From contig NC_009615.1 of NCBI RefSeq assembly GCF_000012845.1, positions 519,501 to 583,500 of the forward strand: a DNA stretch of 64,000 bases, given 5' to 3'. The stretch comes from Parabacteroides distasonis ATCC 8503. GTDB lineage: Bacteria > Bacteroidota > Bacteroidia > Bacteroidales > Tannerellaceae. Numbering within the stretch: position 1 is the stretch's first letter; every line of letters starts with the position of its first letter. The translations under genes were made by a program, and so were the position numbers. The notes beneath the pieces were generated by a model. The model saw only the letters and a program-made list of their open reading frames with translations. It made no database searches and was not told the origin of the DNA. This document shows positions 1 to 8,739 of this stretch, one piece after another.

Positions 1-145
1 GAATTTACAGGCCGCTTTGATCCGTATCGAGAATAAGACCTACGGTATTTGCCGGGAGACTGGTAAATTGATCCCGAAAGAAAGGCTACGTGCTGTGCCT
101 CATGCGACTTTAAGTATCGAAGCAAAACAAGGAGGTGCAAAGTAA
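1..145 (+). CDS. DksA/TraR-family zinc-finger-like protein, C-terminal fragment
   Basis: The 5' part lies outside the window; the readable frame starts at base 2 and ends with TAA at 143-145. The visible residues contain YGICRETGKLIPKERL followed by RAVPHATLSIEAK, which is the C-terminal zinc-finger region of the DksA/TraR family. These small proteins bind RNA polymerase in the secondary channel and modulate initiation, often with ppGpp. Only one Cys of the usual four is visible in this part, so the finger is probably degenerate. The stop codon touches the lspA start, so the two genes are very likely cotranscribed. Confidence 0.8.
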   Translation, partial: NLQAALIRIENKTYGICRETGKLIPKERLRAVPHATLSIEAKQGGAK

Positions 146-763
146 ATGAGATATTCTAAAGGTTGGGGAGCAGTGTTAATCATAATACTGCTCCTTCTTC
201 TTGACCAAGCGCTGAAAATATGGATTAAGACCCACATGCAGTTGCATGAGAGTATAGAGATAACTCCGTGGTTTTATCTCTATTTTACTGAGAATCCGGG
301 TATGGCATTCGGTATAGAGGTGATTGGGAAATTATTCCTTTCCGTATTCCGTATCGTGGCTGTATTGTTTATCGGATATTATTTGTATAAGCTGGTTAAA
401 GAAAATTATAAATTCGGTTTTATTGCCTGTATATCTTTGGTTTTTGCGGGGGCGGTGGGTAATATAATCGACTCGATATTCTATGGCGTGATCTTCGACC
501 ATAGTTTCGGGCAACTCGCTACTTTTATGCCGGAGGGAGGTGGTTATGCCTCTTGGCTGCATGGTAAGGTGGTGGATATGTTCTATTTCCCATTGATAGA
601 GACCGTATTCCCGGATTGGGTTCCGATCTGGGGTGGACAGGAGTTCGTTTTCTTCCGTCCGATCTTTAATTTGGCGGACTCGGCGATTTGCGTGGGAGTT
701 TTCCTTTTGTTAATATTTTATCGGCATACTTTGTCGGCTAGCCTTTCGAAAGAAGAGAAATAA
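146..763 (+). CDS. lspA: Lipoprotein signal peptidase (signal peptidase II)
   Basis: A 205-residue inner-membrane aspartyl protease that cleaves prolipoprotein signal peptides just before the lipidated Cys. The family landmarks are all present: DQALK near residue 20, ENPGMAFG near 50, GNIID near 105-109, and the two catalytic Asp in VVDMF (D144) and NLADSAI (D178). It is longer than the E. coli enzyme because of insertions around residues 115-140 and 155-170, which I believe are usual in Bacteroidetes. The ATG directly follows the stop of the DksA-like gene, and its TAA directly precedes the next ATG, so it sits in a tight operon with a lipoprotein gene. Confidence 0.97.
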   Translation: MRYSKGWGAVLIIILLLLLDQALKIWIKTHMQLHESIEITPWFYLYFTENPGMAFGIEVIGKLFLSVFRIVAVLFIGYYLYKLVKENYKFGFIACISLVFAGAVGNIIDSIFYGVIFDHSFGQLATFMPEGGGYASWLHGKVVDMFYFPLIETVFPDWVPIWGGQEFVFFRPIFNLADSAICVGVFLLLIFYRHTLSASLSKEEK

Positions 764-1549
764 ATGCGGAGAAAATTACGGATATATGGTATGGCTTTAT
801 TAGCCACGACGTTGCTGGCGGCATGTAGTAAGGTTCCGGATGGTATTCTGTCGGAGAAAAAGATGCAGGGTGTCTTGACGGATATGTTGCTGGCTGAGGC
901 CATGGTAAATGTGGATTATAATACTTATAAATCCGATACCATGAAGCTTGCCTTGTATGAGTCTGTATTCCGTAAGCATGATATTACACAAGCGGTGTAT
1001 GATAGCTCGTTGGTGTGGTACGGCCGTAACTTGGATATTTATATGGAGGTCTACAACCGGGTCTTGGCCGATCTTAATAAACGGATCAATAACTTAGGGG
1101 ATGTGCAGGCGGACGCTGCGCCGGTATCGAACCGGGATTCTGTGGATATTTGGCCTCGCCGTTCTTATCTGGTCTTGTCTCCTACCTCTGTATTTAATGG
1201 GGTGACTTTCGATATACGTCCGGAAACGAATTATTCCTCGGGCAGTAGTTTCGTGCTGGGCGTGCGTGTCTGGGGATTGAATAACAAAATGGCTTATAAG
1301 CCGGAGGTACGTTTAAGCGCAGACCAAGGTGATACGACCTTGACGGTGAATAGTAAGATCACGAAAGATGGATATCACGAGACGATCTTGAAGACTATAC
1401 CAACTAAGAAAGTAAAGCGTGTGTTTGGATATATCCGTATGGATAATATGGATACGACTTATTATAAGGTGTATATAGATAGCTTAAGCTTGATGAAATA
1501 TAACTATGGTAAGGAGCTTGCCGAATTACCTAAGGATTCTATTAAGTAA
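764..1549 (+). CDS. DUF4296 domain lipoprotein
   Basis: A 261-residue protein with a lipoprotein signal peptide (lipobox LLAAC, Cys near residue 21), so it should be processed by the LspA encoded just upstream. The region after the lipobox (KVPDGILSEKKMQGVLTDML) matches the start of DUF4296, a Bacteroidetes family of unknown function often found next to lspA. The rest is rich in beta-strand-like segments with no recognised motif. The ATG abuts the lspA stop. Function is unknown; an envelope role is inferred only from the signal and the context. Confidence 0.85.
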   Translation: MRRKLRIYGMALLATTLLAACSKVPDGILSEKKMQGVLTDMLLAEAMVNVDYNTYKSDTMKLALYESVFRKHDITQAVYDSSLVWYGRNLDIYMEVYNRVLADLNKRINNLGDVQADAAPVSNRDSVDIWPRRSYLVLSPTSVFNGVTFDIRPETNYSSGSSFVLGVRVWGLNNKMAYKPEVRLSADQGDTTLTVNSKITKDGYHETILKTIPTKKVKRVFGYIRMDNMDTTYYKVYIDSLSLMKYNYGKELAELPKDSIK

Positions 1550-1573
1550 TCTCTCTATTTGTTTATTATACTT

Positions 1574-1903
1574 ATGAGAAGAATTGCCGCTCATTACGTT
1601 TGGTGTAAGCAGGTTTATCGTATGCATTATATCGAACTGGATGATAATGGTGCGTTTCATGGTGTTTACCCGTTGAATGAGGAGATAGCTGGAACCGCTT
1701 TTTATGATGGAGTGCTGGTGCCGGTTCTTTCCTCGGAACCGGCGATTGGTTTTAAGCAGGTGATGGGATCTTGGCCGGCGTTAACCGAAAAGATTACGCC
1801 GGGTTGTTCAGTCCATATATATCGTTTAAGCGGGATTCCCTTGGCGTCTGCGAAACTCGGCACAGACCACAGCTGTAGCGATGGCCACATTGAGAGACTC
1901 TGA
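1574..1903 (+). CDS. Conserved-looking hypothetical protein, about 109 aa
   Basis: I do not recognise a named family. The start is taken at MRRIAAHYVWCKQVYRMHY because an upstream in-frame codon (1559) would only add four hydrophobic residues. The sequence is acidic to neutral, has no signal peptide or membrane segment, and contains the phrases IELDDNGAFHGVYPL and EEIAGTAFYDGVLVPV, which read like a real small beta-rich protein. It follows the DUF4296 gene by 24 bp on the same strand and may be the last gene of that operon. Its 3' end overlaps the convergent RNA methylase gene by 78 bp. Confidence 0.6.
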   Translation: MRRIAAHYVWCKQVYRMHYIELDDNGAFHGVYPLNEEIAGTAFYDGVLVPVLSSEPAIGFKQVMGSWPALTEKITPGCSVHIYRLSGIPLASAKLGTDHSCSDGHIERL

Positions 1904-2593
1904 GGTGTCTCTTCCTTCCGGATAGTTCGGGATATATAATTTTTCGTTTACAAAAGCCTCTATGGCGGGACGTATTCCATTTCCTTCATTACCCATTATC
2001 AAGATACCGTTTCCGGATAAGGTTTTCTCATATAAGTTTTCTCCGCCAAGGAAGGTGCCGTATAAAGGTATGGCTTGGGCTGATTGGGCCTGTAAGAACG
2101 TTTCCAGATCGGTGTAATGTATTTTTACGTGGGCGAGCGCACCCATAGTGGCTTGTACGGTTTTTGGACTGAAAACATCGGCGGTATCTTTGCTGCATAC
2201 GATATGGGAAATACCGAACCAGTCCGCTAACCGGATGATCGTACCTAAGTTGCCCGGATCTTGGATTCCGTCTAATGCGAGAACAAGCTCCTTTTCCGGC
2301 GTTATTTCCGTTATATCCCAATTGGGGCGTTTAAAGATTGCGAGTACATCTTGGGGATTTTTCAGGAAGCTGGCTTTACGAATATCATCTTCTTCCGCTA
2401 CCAATAACTCCTTGGCCGGAATATCGCCTTGTGTAGCCATCCAAGATGGCTTGGCTATTAATAACTCACATTCAAAGGCCGGTAACATATCGGCTACCAA
2501 TTTATTTCCTTCGGCTACAAAAACATTATTTTCATTCCGGAATTTCTTTAATTCCAGAGAACGGATGTATTTGACTTTGGTCTTGCTTAGCAT
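1826..2593 (-). CDS. TrmH/SpoU-family RNA 2'-O-methyltransferase
   Basis: A SAM-dependent SPOUT-class methyltransferase of about 255 residues, expected to methylate a ribose in rRNA or tRNA. The N-terminal part (KVKYIRSLELKKFRNENNVFVAEG) is the SpoU substrate-binding domain. The C-terminal part has the knotted-fold motifs LALDGIQDPGNLGTIIR, GNEGNGI and LNVAIATAV. I choose the ATG at 2593 (MLSKTKVKY) over the upstream one at 2647 because a promoter -7 element (minus-strand TACTTTTG, 2613-2620) lies inside the longer version. The RNA target cannot be read from the sequence. Confidence 0.9.
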   Translation of the reverse strand: MLSKTKVKYIRSLELKKFRNENNVFVAEGNKLVADMLPAFECELLIAKPSWMATQGDIPAKELLVAEEDDIRKASFLKNPQDVLAIFKRPNWDITEITPEKELVLALDGIQDPGNLGTIIRLADWFGISHIVCSKDTADVFSPKTVQATMGALAHVKIHYTDLETFLQAQSAQAIPLYGTFLGGENLYEKTLSGNGILIMGNEGNGIRPAIEAFVNEKLYIPNYPEGRDTSESLNVAIATAVVCAEFRRRQGNPA

Positions 2594-2612
2594 CTTAGTT
2601 CTTTTTACAAAA

Positions 2613-2620
2613 CAAAAGTA
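2613..2620 (-). promoter_or_regulatory. -7 element TACTTTTG of the RNA methylase gene
   Basis: The minus strand reads TACTTTTG, matching the Bacteroidetes TAnnTTTG consensus, 20 bp upstream of the chosen ATG at 2593. No clear -33 TTTG is seen at the right distance. Confidence 0.5.
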
Positions 2621-2669
2621 CGGTAAATTCTTTAAATTCCAGTACATTCGCGATCGTAAAAAGCTTGGA

Positions 2670-5030
2670 ATGATGAATCGATCTCTACGTATATGCTATT
2701 TTATCTGTATCGTACTACTACTAACCTCTTGTAGTACGACCAAGTTTGTGCCGGATGGGGAATATTTGCTGGATAAGGTGGAGATCGTGTCGGATAACAG
2801 GGACTATAAGTCTGCGGATTTAAAATCTTATCTTAGGCAGCAACCAAACTTCAAGGTGTTTGGTCTGATGAAGTGGCAGTTGTTTGTCTATGATTGGTCT
2901 GGTAAGAATGAGAAGAAATGGATCAATAAACAGTTACGTAGGATTGGTGAGCCTCCCGTGGTGCTGGATACGATGTTGGTGGAACAGTCCGCCATGGAAC
3001 TAGAGCGTTTTTACATTAATAAAGGGTATGTCCATGCGGATGTATCAACGACGATCGATACGGCACGCCATAAGAAAGCGGTTGTAACTTACCATATAAA
3101 GGCGAACGATCCGTATAGGATACGCAATTACACGATGAAGTTCCCCGATCCGAAAATTGATAGTTTGGCACATCTGAAAGCGCCTCGCCGCTCTCCCTTA
3201 GCTTCTGCGTTCCGGTCCTCACAGGAAGAGTATAACCAATTAGTTAAGGAAGGAACTTTATTTGACCGGGATATATTGGACAAGGAGCGGGAGCGTATTA
3301 CGACCTTACTTCGCTGGAACGGGTATTATGGTTTTAATCGGGATTATTTAGGATATATCGCTGATAGTTCTTTTAACCAAAATGTCGTGGATCTTGATAT
3401 GTCCATGAAACCTTATCGGAAGGTGTTGCCCAATGGGTCGGTAGAGGATCAGCCGCATCGTCAGTATTATATTAAGGATGTAACGGTCTTAACCGATTAT
3501 AATCCGATGGGGGTAGGAGAGGACGCTAGTTTCATGGCTACAGATACGATGCTCAGCGCAGGGGTGAATATCGTATATGGCCGGAACGGGAAGAGTATCC
3601 GTCCGAGCGTGCTCCGGAGGAGTACTTATATTCGGCCGGGGCAATTATTTAGTGAGAAGAATATAGAGCAGACCTATTCGGCGTTCGCTTCTCTAAGGGC
3701 TTTGAGGAACGTAAATATACGTTTTACGGAAGTAGAGGAGCGGGATACGATGAAGTTGGATTGTTACATTCTCACTTCTCCCGCGAAGATAAATACGGTG
3801 GGAGTGGATTTGGAAGGTACTAACTCGGCGGGTGACTATGGGTTTGCCTCCAGCTTGAATTATCAGCATAGGAATATCTTCCGAGGATCGGAGCTGTTCT
3901 CGGCGAGGGTGAGAGGGGCTTACGAGGCGTTATCCGGAAATAAGGCGAATGGCTTTGGTAATTACTGGGAGTTAGGTGCGGAAGGGTCTTTGCTGTTTCC
4001 TCGTTTTTTGTTCCCGTTCTTGAGTTCGGATTTTCGTAGGCGGCTACGTGCGTCAACTGAAGCGAAAATAAGTTACAACCTGCAAAAACGTCCGGAGTAT
4101 ACGAGGGCGATTCTATCTGGTGGTTGGAGTTATATTTGGCAAGATCGGGGCAATACACAGGCACGCCATACCTTTAAGCTTGTAGACTTGAATTATGTGT
4201 ATTTGCCGGATAAGAATATGGACTTTATCAATAGCTTGCCGGATTATATGGTGTTGTATAACTATACGAACCATTTTATCATGAGTTCGGGATATACTTA
4301 TTCCTTCAGTAATTATTCTCCCCAGAATCGTTTGAGAAACACGCATTCCCTACGTGCGTCGGTCGAGGTCGCAGGGAATTTGTTGAGTGCCTTTTCGCAT
4401 CTTACGGGGGCGAAGAAAAATGATGACGGTTATTATGAGTTGTTTGGTACGGAATATGCGCAATATGTGAAATTGGATTTCGATTTTAGTAAAGGAATCG
4501 TGCTTGACAGTCGTAACAAGTTAGCTTTCCATATAGGAGTGGGAGTGGGGATGGCTTATGGTAACTCAAACTATTTACCTTTTGAGCGTGCTTATTTCTC
4601 GGGGGGAGCGAATAGTGTCCGGGGATGGTCTGTACGAGAGTTAGGTCCGGGTAGTATGGAAGTTGACAGCACGACTTCTTTCGCTCTTCAATCGGGGGAT
4701 ATCCGCTTGGATTTGAACTTGGAATATCGAACGAAACTTTTTTGGAAGTTTGAATTGGCGGCTTACATAGATGCCGGAAACATATGGACCCGGAATGTAT
4801 CAGATGAACGCTATAAGGCTGGAAACTTTGATTTTTCTCGTTTTTATAAGGAGATCGCTGTTTCCTATGGTTTGGGACTTCGTTTAGACTTTGATTTCTT
4901 TCTACTACGTTTAGATACAGGCTTCAAGGCTTATAATCCTCAGGAGAAAAAGTCTAGGCGTTGGGCGATAACCCGTCCTAATTTCAAGGATAATTTCGCC
5001 TTGCATTTTGCCGTTGGTTATCCATTCTAA
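2670..5030 (+). CDS. TamA/BamA-family outer-membrane lipoprotein (TamL-like)
   Basis: A 786-residue Omp85-superfamily protein. It starts with a lipoprotein signal (MMNRSLRICYF..LLLTSC, Cys near residue 21), which distinguishes it from classic BamA and fits the Bacteroidetes TamL type. Residues roughly 30-400 form POTRA-like repeats (FYINKGYVHADVSTTIDT; RPGQLFSEKNIEQTYSAF), and the C-terminal half is the 16-strand surface-antigen barrel with GGANSVRGW, the loop-6 VRG signature, near residue 650. It probably takes part in outer-membrane protein or lipoprotein assembly. An upstream extension of the reading frame is antisense to the methylase gene and is rejected. Confidence 0.9.
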   Translation: MMNRSLRICYFICIVLLLTSCSTTKFVPDGEYLLDKVEIVSDNRDYKSADLKSYLRQQPNFKVFGLMKWQLFVYDWSGKNEKKWINKQLRRIGEPPVVLDTMLVEQSAMELERFYINKGYVHADVSTTIDTARHKKAVVTYHIKANDPYRIRNYTMKFPDPKIDSLAHLKAPRRSPLASAFRSSQEEYNQLVKEGTLFDRDILDKERERITTLLRWNGYYGFNRDYLGYIADSSFNQNVVDLDMSMKPYRKVLPNGSVEDQPHRQYYIKDVTVLTDYNPMGVGEDASFMATDTMLSAGVNIVYGRNGKSIRPSVLRRSTYIRPGQLFSEKNIEQTYSAFASLRALRNVNIRFTEVEERDTMKLDCYILTSPAKINTVGVDLEGTNSAGDYGFASSLNYQHRNIFRGSELFSARVRGAYEALSGNKANGFGNYWELGAEGSLLFPRFLFPFLSSDFRRRLRASTEAKISYNLQKRPEYTRAILSGGWSYIWQDRGNTQARHTFKLVDLNYVYLPDKNMDFINSLPDYMVLYNYTNHFIMSSGYTYSFSNYSPQNRLRNTHSLRASVEVAGNLLSAFSHLTGAKKNDDGYYELFGTEYAQYVKLDFDFSKGIVLDSRNKLAFHIGVGVGMAYGNSNYLPFERAYFSGGANSVRGWSVRELGPGSMEVDSTTSFALQSGDIRLDLNLEYRTKLFWKFELAAYIDAGNIWTRNVSDERYKAGNFDFSRFYKEIAVSYGLGLRLDFDFFLLRLDTGFKAYNPQEKKSRRWAITRPNFKDNFALHFAVGYPF

Positions 5031-5059
5031 ATTCAATATGTAAAAAAGTGTACTAAAAG

Positions 5060-5090
5060 TTTGCAAGGAAAAGAAAAATCCTTACCTTTG
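5060..5090 (+). promoter_or_regulatory. Promoter of tRNA-Arg
   Basis: TTTG at 5060-5063 and TACCTTTG at 5083-5090 are separated by 19 bp, matching the Bacteroidetes -33/-7 consensus. The predicted start falls just before the tRNA at 5109. Confidence 0.75.
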
Positions 5091-5108
5091 CACCACGAAA
5101 ATAAGGAT

Positions 5109-5182
5109 GGTCAGGTAGCTCAGCTGGATAGAGCAACAGCCTTCTAAGCTGTGGGTCCTGGGTTCGAATCCCAGCCCGATCA
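5109..5182 (+). tRNA. tRNA-Arg (anticodon TCT)
   Basis: A 74-nt cloverleaf. The D arm contains GCTCAGCTGGATAGAGC, the anticodon stem is ACAGC/GCTGT around the loop CTTCTAA (anticodon TCT), and the T arm is CTGGG TTCGAAT CCCAG. The acceptor stem pairs GGTCAGG with CCCGATC, with one G-U and one A-C mismatch at the fifth pair. Discriminator is A; CCA is not encoded. It has its own promoter and terminator. Confidence 0.95.
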
Positions 5183-5185
5183 CGA

Positions 5186-5215
5186 GGGAGATTCTAAAAG
5201 AGTCTCCCTTTTTTT
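5186..5215 (+). terminator. Rho-independent terminator of tRNA-Arg
   Basis: GGGAGATTC (5186-5194) pairs with GAGTCTCCC (5200-5208), one G-U pair, and is followed by a run of seven T. Confidence 0.85.
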
Positions 5216-5426
5216 GTTATAATCAGATGCCAGTTTTTTTCTTTTGCTTGTTTTGATCGTTGTTTATTGATCTTTTATAGAAAACTTTGAGTGTTATCTA
5301 TCGGTTATTATATAGAAGATTTCGAGATAGAATTTCATAATTTTGTTTTTGATGGGATAAGGGCTATTAAGCAGGATTCCTGTATTTGAGATTAAACAGA
5401 TTGTAAATATTAAAAAAGTAGATAAG

Positions 5427-5726
5427 ATGGAAACATTTGACGATATCATTAAAGGGGATAAACCTGTATTGGTGGATTTTTTTGCGACATGGTGCGGCCC
5501 GTGTAAGGTGTTGAGTCCGACGGTCGAGGCATTGGGGAAGGAGCTGGCGGGACAAGTGCGTGTCCTTAAAATTGATGTAGATAAGAACGAGGCACTTGCC
5601 ACACAGTTGAGGATCCAATCCGTACCCACTTTGATCATCTTTAAGAAAGGTGAGATCATATGGCGCTCTTCCGGCGTGATGGATCACGGAAGCCTATTGC
5701 GGAAGGCGCAAAGCTATATCGATTAA
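5427..5726 (+). CDS. trxA: Thioredoxin
   Basis: A 99-residue cytoplasmic thioredoxin that reduces protein disulfides. The active site WCGPCK is at residues 22-27, followed by the conserved DVDKN (near 52) and the cis-proline stretch SVPTLIIFKKG (near 66). The length is normal for a single-domain thioredoxin. The 211 bp upstream, after the tRNA terminator, hold no other gene I can see. The 3' end overlaps the convergent YfcC-type gene by 4 bp. Confidence 0.95.
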   Translation: METFDDIIKGDKPVLVDFFATWCGPCKVLSPTVEALGKELAGQVRVLKIDVDKNEALATQLRIQSVPTLIIFKKGEIIWRSSGVMDHGSLLRKAQSYID

Positions 5727-7306
5727 AAGCCGTTCATCGGGATCAATACCGTTGGGATCAATAATAGGAATCCTAGGATCACTAGGACAAGGATGAATTT
5801 CCATGCCCATTTGAACCATTTATCATACGGAATACGGCTTACTCCTAGAACCGCTATCAGAACACCAGATGTGGGAGTTATCAGGTTCGTGAAGCCATCG
5901 CCAAACTGAAAGGCCATGACGGTGGCCTGCTTGGATAAACCGATCAACTCCGAGAATGGGGCCATGATAGGCATGGTGAGGGCCGCTTTGGCACTTCCGG
6001 AAGGAATAACTAAATTGATAAGCGTTTGAATAACGTACATCATCCCGACCGTAGCTACTTGTCCCAAACCTTCCATCCCTTTCGCTAGGTTAAAGAGAAT
6101 CGTATCGATCACTTTACCGTCTTGCAGGATTACGATAATACCTCCAGCTAAGCCGACAACCAAGGCGGCGCTCATGATATCCTTGCAACCTTCCAAGAAA
6201 AGTTTCACAAGCTCATTCGGATTGCGTCCATTGGCGATTCCCGCCGCTATACCCAAGGCGAAGAACAAGGTCGCTATTTCCATAATGTACCACCCATAGC
6301 CCATTACGCCTGTTATCAAGAAAAAGATCGTGAAGAATAAAAGGTTCAATATATACAAATGTACGGTTTTCCGTAGGGTAAATATCGAGCTGATCACGAA
6401 AGCTACGCTAAGAATCGGGATTAAGGGTAGTCCCTTGATTACGCTATTTCCTATTTTTAAGGATGTCTGGGGGTAATAGATCGAAAAGATAACTAGTACG
6501 ATTGCCAATAGGACGAAACTGATCCATGCGGCTTTCGGGGTTCTGTATACGATTTCTAAGGAATTGGTACTATGCAAATCTCTCCAATATTGATCATCCT
6601 CATAGACGGGCGATAGTTGAGGGTTCTTTTTTACCTTGGCGGCATAACGCAATATCCATGTGAAGCCTACCACATTGATAATACACCAACAAACGATACG
6701 ATACTCGATGCCGGAAAAAAGAGGAATTCCTGCTAAGCCTTGCGCTATACCGATAGTGAAAGGGTTTAAAATCGCTCCGGCGAAACCTAATCCCGCCGCT
6801 ATAAAAACCATACATACGCCGGTTATGGAATCGTATCCCATAGATATCGCCATCGGGACCAAGACCAGACAAAAAGCGATGGTCTCCTCACTCATCCCGA
6901 ATACGGCCCCGAATATACTGAAAAGTAGCATGATGGCGGTCAATAAGAAATTATCTATGCCTATTTTACGAAGGATGGGGTTGTTCTCCATTTTGCGTGC
7001 TTTTCGTAGGAAACTGACTGTCCCGATATCAAATGCCTTACTGTCGTTCACGATCCAGAATGCACCACCGATGATGAGGATGAAGACGATGATATCCGCC
7101 TTGTCCACAAATCCTTTATAAAAGGCGGAGAGTACCTCCCATGTTTGAGGTACGCTTTCCACGGATTCATATACAACGGTCCGCTCTCCATCTGGGCTGA
7201 TATTTTCCGTGTATTGCCCACCGGGGATAACCCATGTCAATGCGGCGCAAAATAAGATGATGTAAAAAATGATTACGTAAGTGTGGGGTATTTGTCTCTT
7301 TTTCAT
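5723..7306 (-). CDS. YfcC-family (DcuC-like) membrane carrier
   Basis: A 527-residue polytopic inner-membrane protein with about 12-13 hydrophobic segments. The opening (RQIPHTYVIIFYIILFCAAL), the early phrase WVIPGGQY, and the C-terminal motif IPSGSAKAALTMPIMAPF followed by GDGFTNLITPTSG are characteristic of the YfcC/C4-dicarboxylate (DcuC superfamily) carriers, which move organic or amino acids; the substrate is not readable. The ATG overlaps the rmuC stop by 4 bp (7303-7306), so the two are cotranscribed, with rmuC first. Confidence 0.85.
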   Translation of the reverse strand: MKKRQIPHTYVIIFYIILFCAALTWVIPGGQYTENISPDGERTVVYESVESVPQTWEVLSAFYKGFVDKADIIVFILIIGGAFWIVNDSKAFDIGTVSFLRKARKMENNPILRKIGIDNFLLTAIMLLFSIFGAVFGMSEETIAFCLVLVPMAISMGYDSITGVCMVFIAAGLGFAGAILNPFTIGIAQGLAGIPLFSGIEYRIVCWCIINVVGFTWILRYAAKVKKNPQLSPVYEDDQYWRDLHSTNSLEIVYRTPKAAWISFVLLAIVLVIFSIYYPQTSLKIGNSVIKGLPLIPILSVAFVISSIFTLRKTVHLYILNLLFFTIFFLITGVMGYGWYIMEIATLFFALGIAAGIANGRNPNELVKLFLEGCKDIMSAALVVGLAGGIIVILQDGKVIDTILFNLAKGMEGLGQVATVGMMYVIQTLINLVIPSGSAKAALTMPIMAPFSELIGLSKQATVMAFQFGDGFTNLITPTSGVLIAVLGVSRIPYDKWFKWAWKFILVLVILGFLLLIPTVLIPMNGF

Positions 7307-8574
7307 GATTCTGCTTTTTCGTCTTCTTCAGTTAATATTCCGATCTCGGGAAGGATAGCTCGGGCCTCACGGTCGCTAAGCGTATCTACGTCTTTGAGTT
7401 TACGTTGGATGGCACGGGTACGGGTACCTAAAACCTCTTCTATTTGCCCGCTGGCGGTTTGCAAGTTCTTTTGGGCTTTCTCGAGCATACCGCCTACTTT
7501 CTCGAATTCTTTTTTCACGGCCCCTAAGATCGTCCATACCTCCCCTGAGTGCTTTTGAATCGCCAATGTACGGAAGCCCATTTGTAAACTGTTTAGTATG
7601 GCCGCTAGGGTAGTGGGACCTGTTACGACTACCTTGTAGTTTCGTTGCAAGTCCTCCAATAAAGCGGAACGGCGTACGACCTCGGCGTAAATGCCCTCGA
7701 ACGGCAGGAACATAATGCCGAAATCGGTCGTGGCGGGAGGTGCCAGATATTTGTCCGAAATATCTTTAGCCATCTTCTTGATCGTTGTCTCCAATAATTT
7801 TCCGGCTGTCTCGATCGCTTGGGAATCTGCGGCATCGTAAGCGTCTAGGAGCTGTTCGTATACATCTTTCGGGAATTTAGCGTCTATGGGAAGGTATACG
7901 AATTCTCGGGCATCATCCCGCCCGGGGAGCTTGACTGCGAATTCAACGACCGCATCCGAACCTTTCCGGGTATGTACATTCGCCTCGTATTGCTCTGGTG
8001 CCAATAACTGCTCCAATAACATACTGAGTTGGATCTCCCCGATATTTCCCCGGGTCTTAACATTACTAAGTACCCGTTTTAATCCTCCTACATCCTGTGC
8101 TAAGGTTTGCATCTCGCCCAGTCCTTTTTGTACACTTTCTAATTGTTCGGTGACTAAACGGAAAGATTGCCCGATACGGTCATTCAATGTCTTTTGAAGT
8201 TTCTCGTCTACGGTGACTCGGATCTCTTCCAGCCTTTTTTCCGTGTTATCCACTAATCTCTGTTGGCGTTCGTCCAAGGCGGCGAATTTCTCTTTCTGCA
8301 ACCTGTTAAAAGAATCGATTCCACGTTCGAAGGCTTCCTTGAACTCATTCATGGAACGAGCCAGCTCTTCTCGGTTATCTTTTGCTACTAACCGGCTTTC
8401 TTCCCGGTTCAGGCGGAAGTCCTCCCTAAAGTTTTTCTCGATACGGTCGAACGAGCGTTGTATCTCGTTTAGTAACTTTTCTAGGTCTTCTTTGTTATTA
8501 TTTAGCTGTTTAGGACGCAAAAGGATTTGCGTCACGATGATTATAAGAAGTCCGCCGATAATAATCCAATCCAT
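7303..8574 (-). CDS. rmuC: DNA recombination protein RmuC
   Basis: A 423-residue protein with one N-terminal membrane anchor (IIIGGLLIIIVTQILL), a long coiled coil (residues about 25-150, rich in heptads of E, K, R and L) and the C-terminal RmuC nuclease-like domain. The latter shows SNVKTRGNIGEIQL near 180, PIDAKFPKDVYEQLLDAYD, and TTDFGIMFLPFEGIYAEVVR. RmuC limits inversions between short inverted repeats in E. coli, which is of some interest because this window holds candidate inversion sites. It is coupled to the downstream YfcC gene by a 4-bp overlap. Confidence 0.92.
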   Translation of the reverse strand: MDWIIIGGLLIIIVTQILLRPKQLNNNKEDLEKLLNEIQRSFDRIEKNFREDFRLNREESRLVAKDNREELARSMNEFKEAFERGIDSFNRLQKEKFAALDERQQRLVDNTEKRLEEIRVTVDEKLQKTLNDRIGQSFRLVTEQLESVQKGLGEMQTLAQDVGGLKRVLSNVKTRGNIGEIQLSMLLEQLLAPEQYEANVHTRKGSDAVVEFAVKLPGRDDAREFVYLPIDAKFPKDVYEQLLDAYDAADSQAIETAGKLLETTIKKMAKDISDKYLAPPATTDFGIMFLPFEGIYAEVVRRSALLEDLQRNYKVVVTGPTTLAAILNSLQMGFRTLAIQKHSGEVWTILGAVKKEFEKVGGMLEKAQKNLQTASGQIEEVLGTRTRAIQRKLKDVDTLSDREARAILPEIGILTEEDEKAES

Positions 8575-8664
8575 CTGTTTTTAATTTTGACGTCAAAGAT
8601 AGGTAATCTGTATTTTGCAACAGTAGTTAAATAGAGTTAAATGAAAAAACATTGTTTATTTTCG

Positions 8665-8697
8665 TTTGTTTTATCGACAGAAAGCTGCTTATATTTG
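8665..8697 (+). promoter_or_regulatory. Promoter of tpx
   Basis: TTTG at 8665-8668 and TATATTTG at 8690-8697, 21 bp apart, match the Bacteroidetes consensus. The promoter lies inside the longest possible reading frame, so translation must start downstream at 8740. Confidence 0.75.
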
Positions 8698-8739
8698 CGC
8701 AGCCAACTTAAAGTAAGACTATTTAATTTACATACAAAG

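Noticed and set aside
2148..2669. Long N-terminal extension of the TamA-like protein
   Set aside because: It is antisense to the SpoU methylase, and a clean lipoprotein signal starts at 2670.
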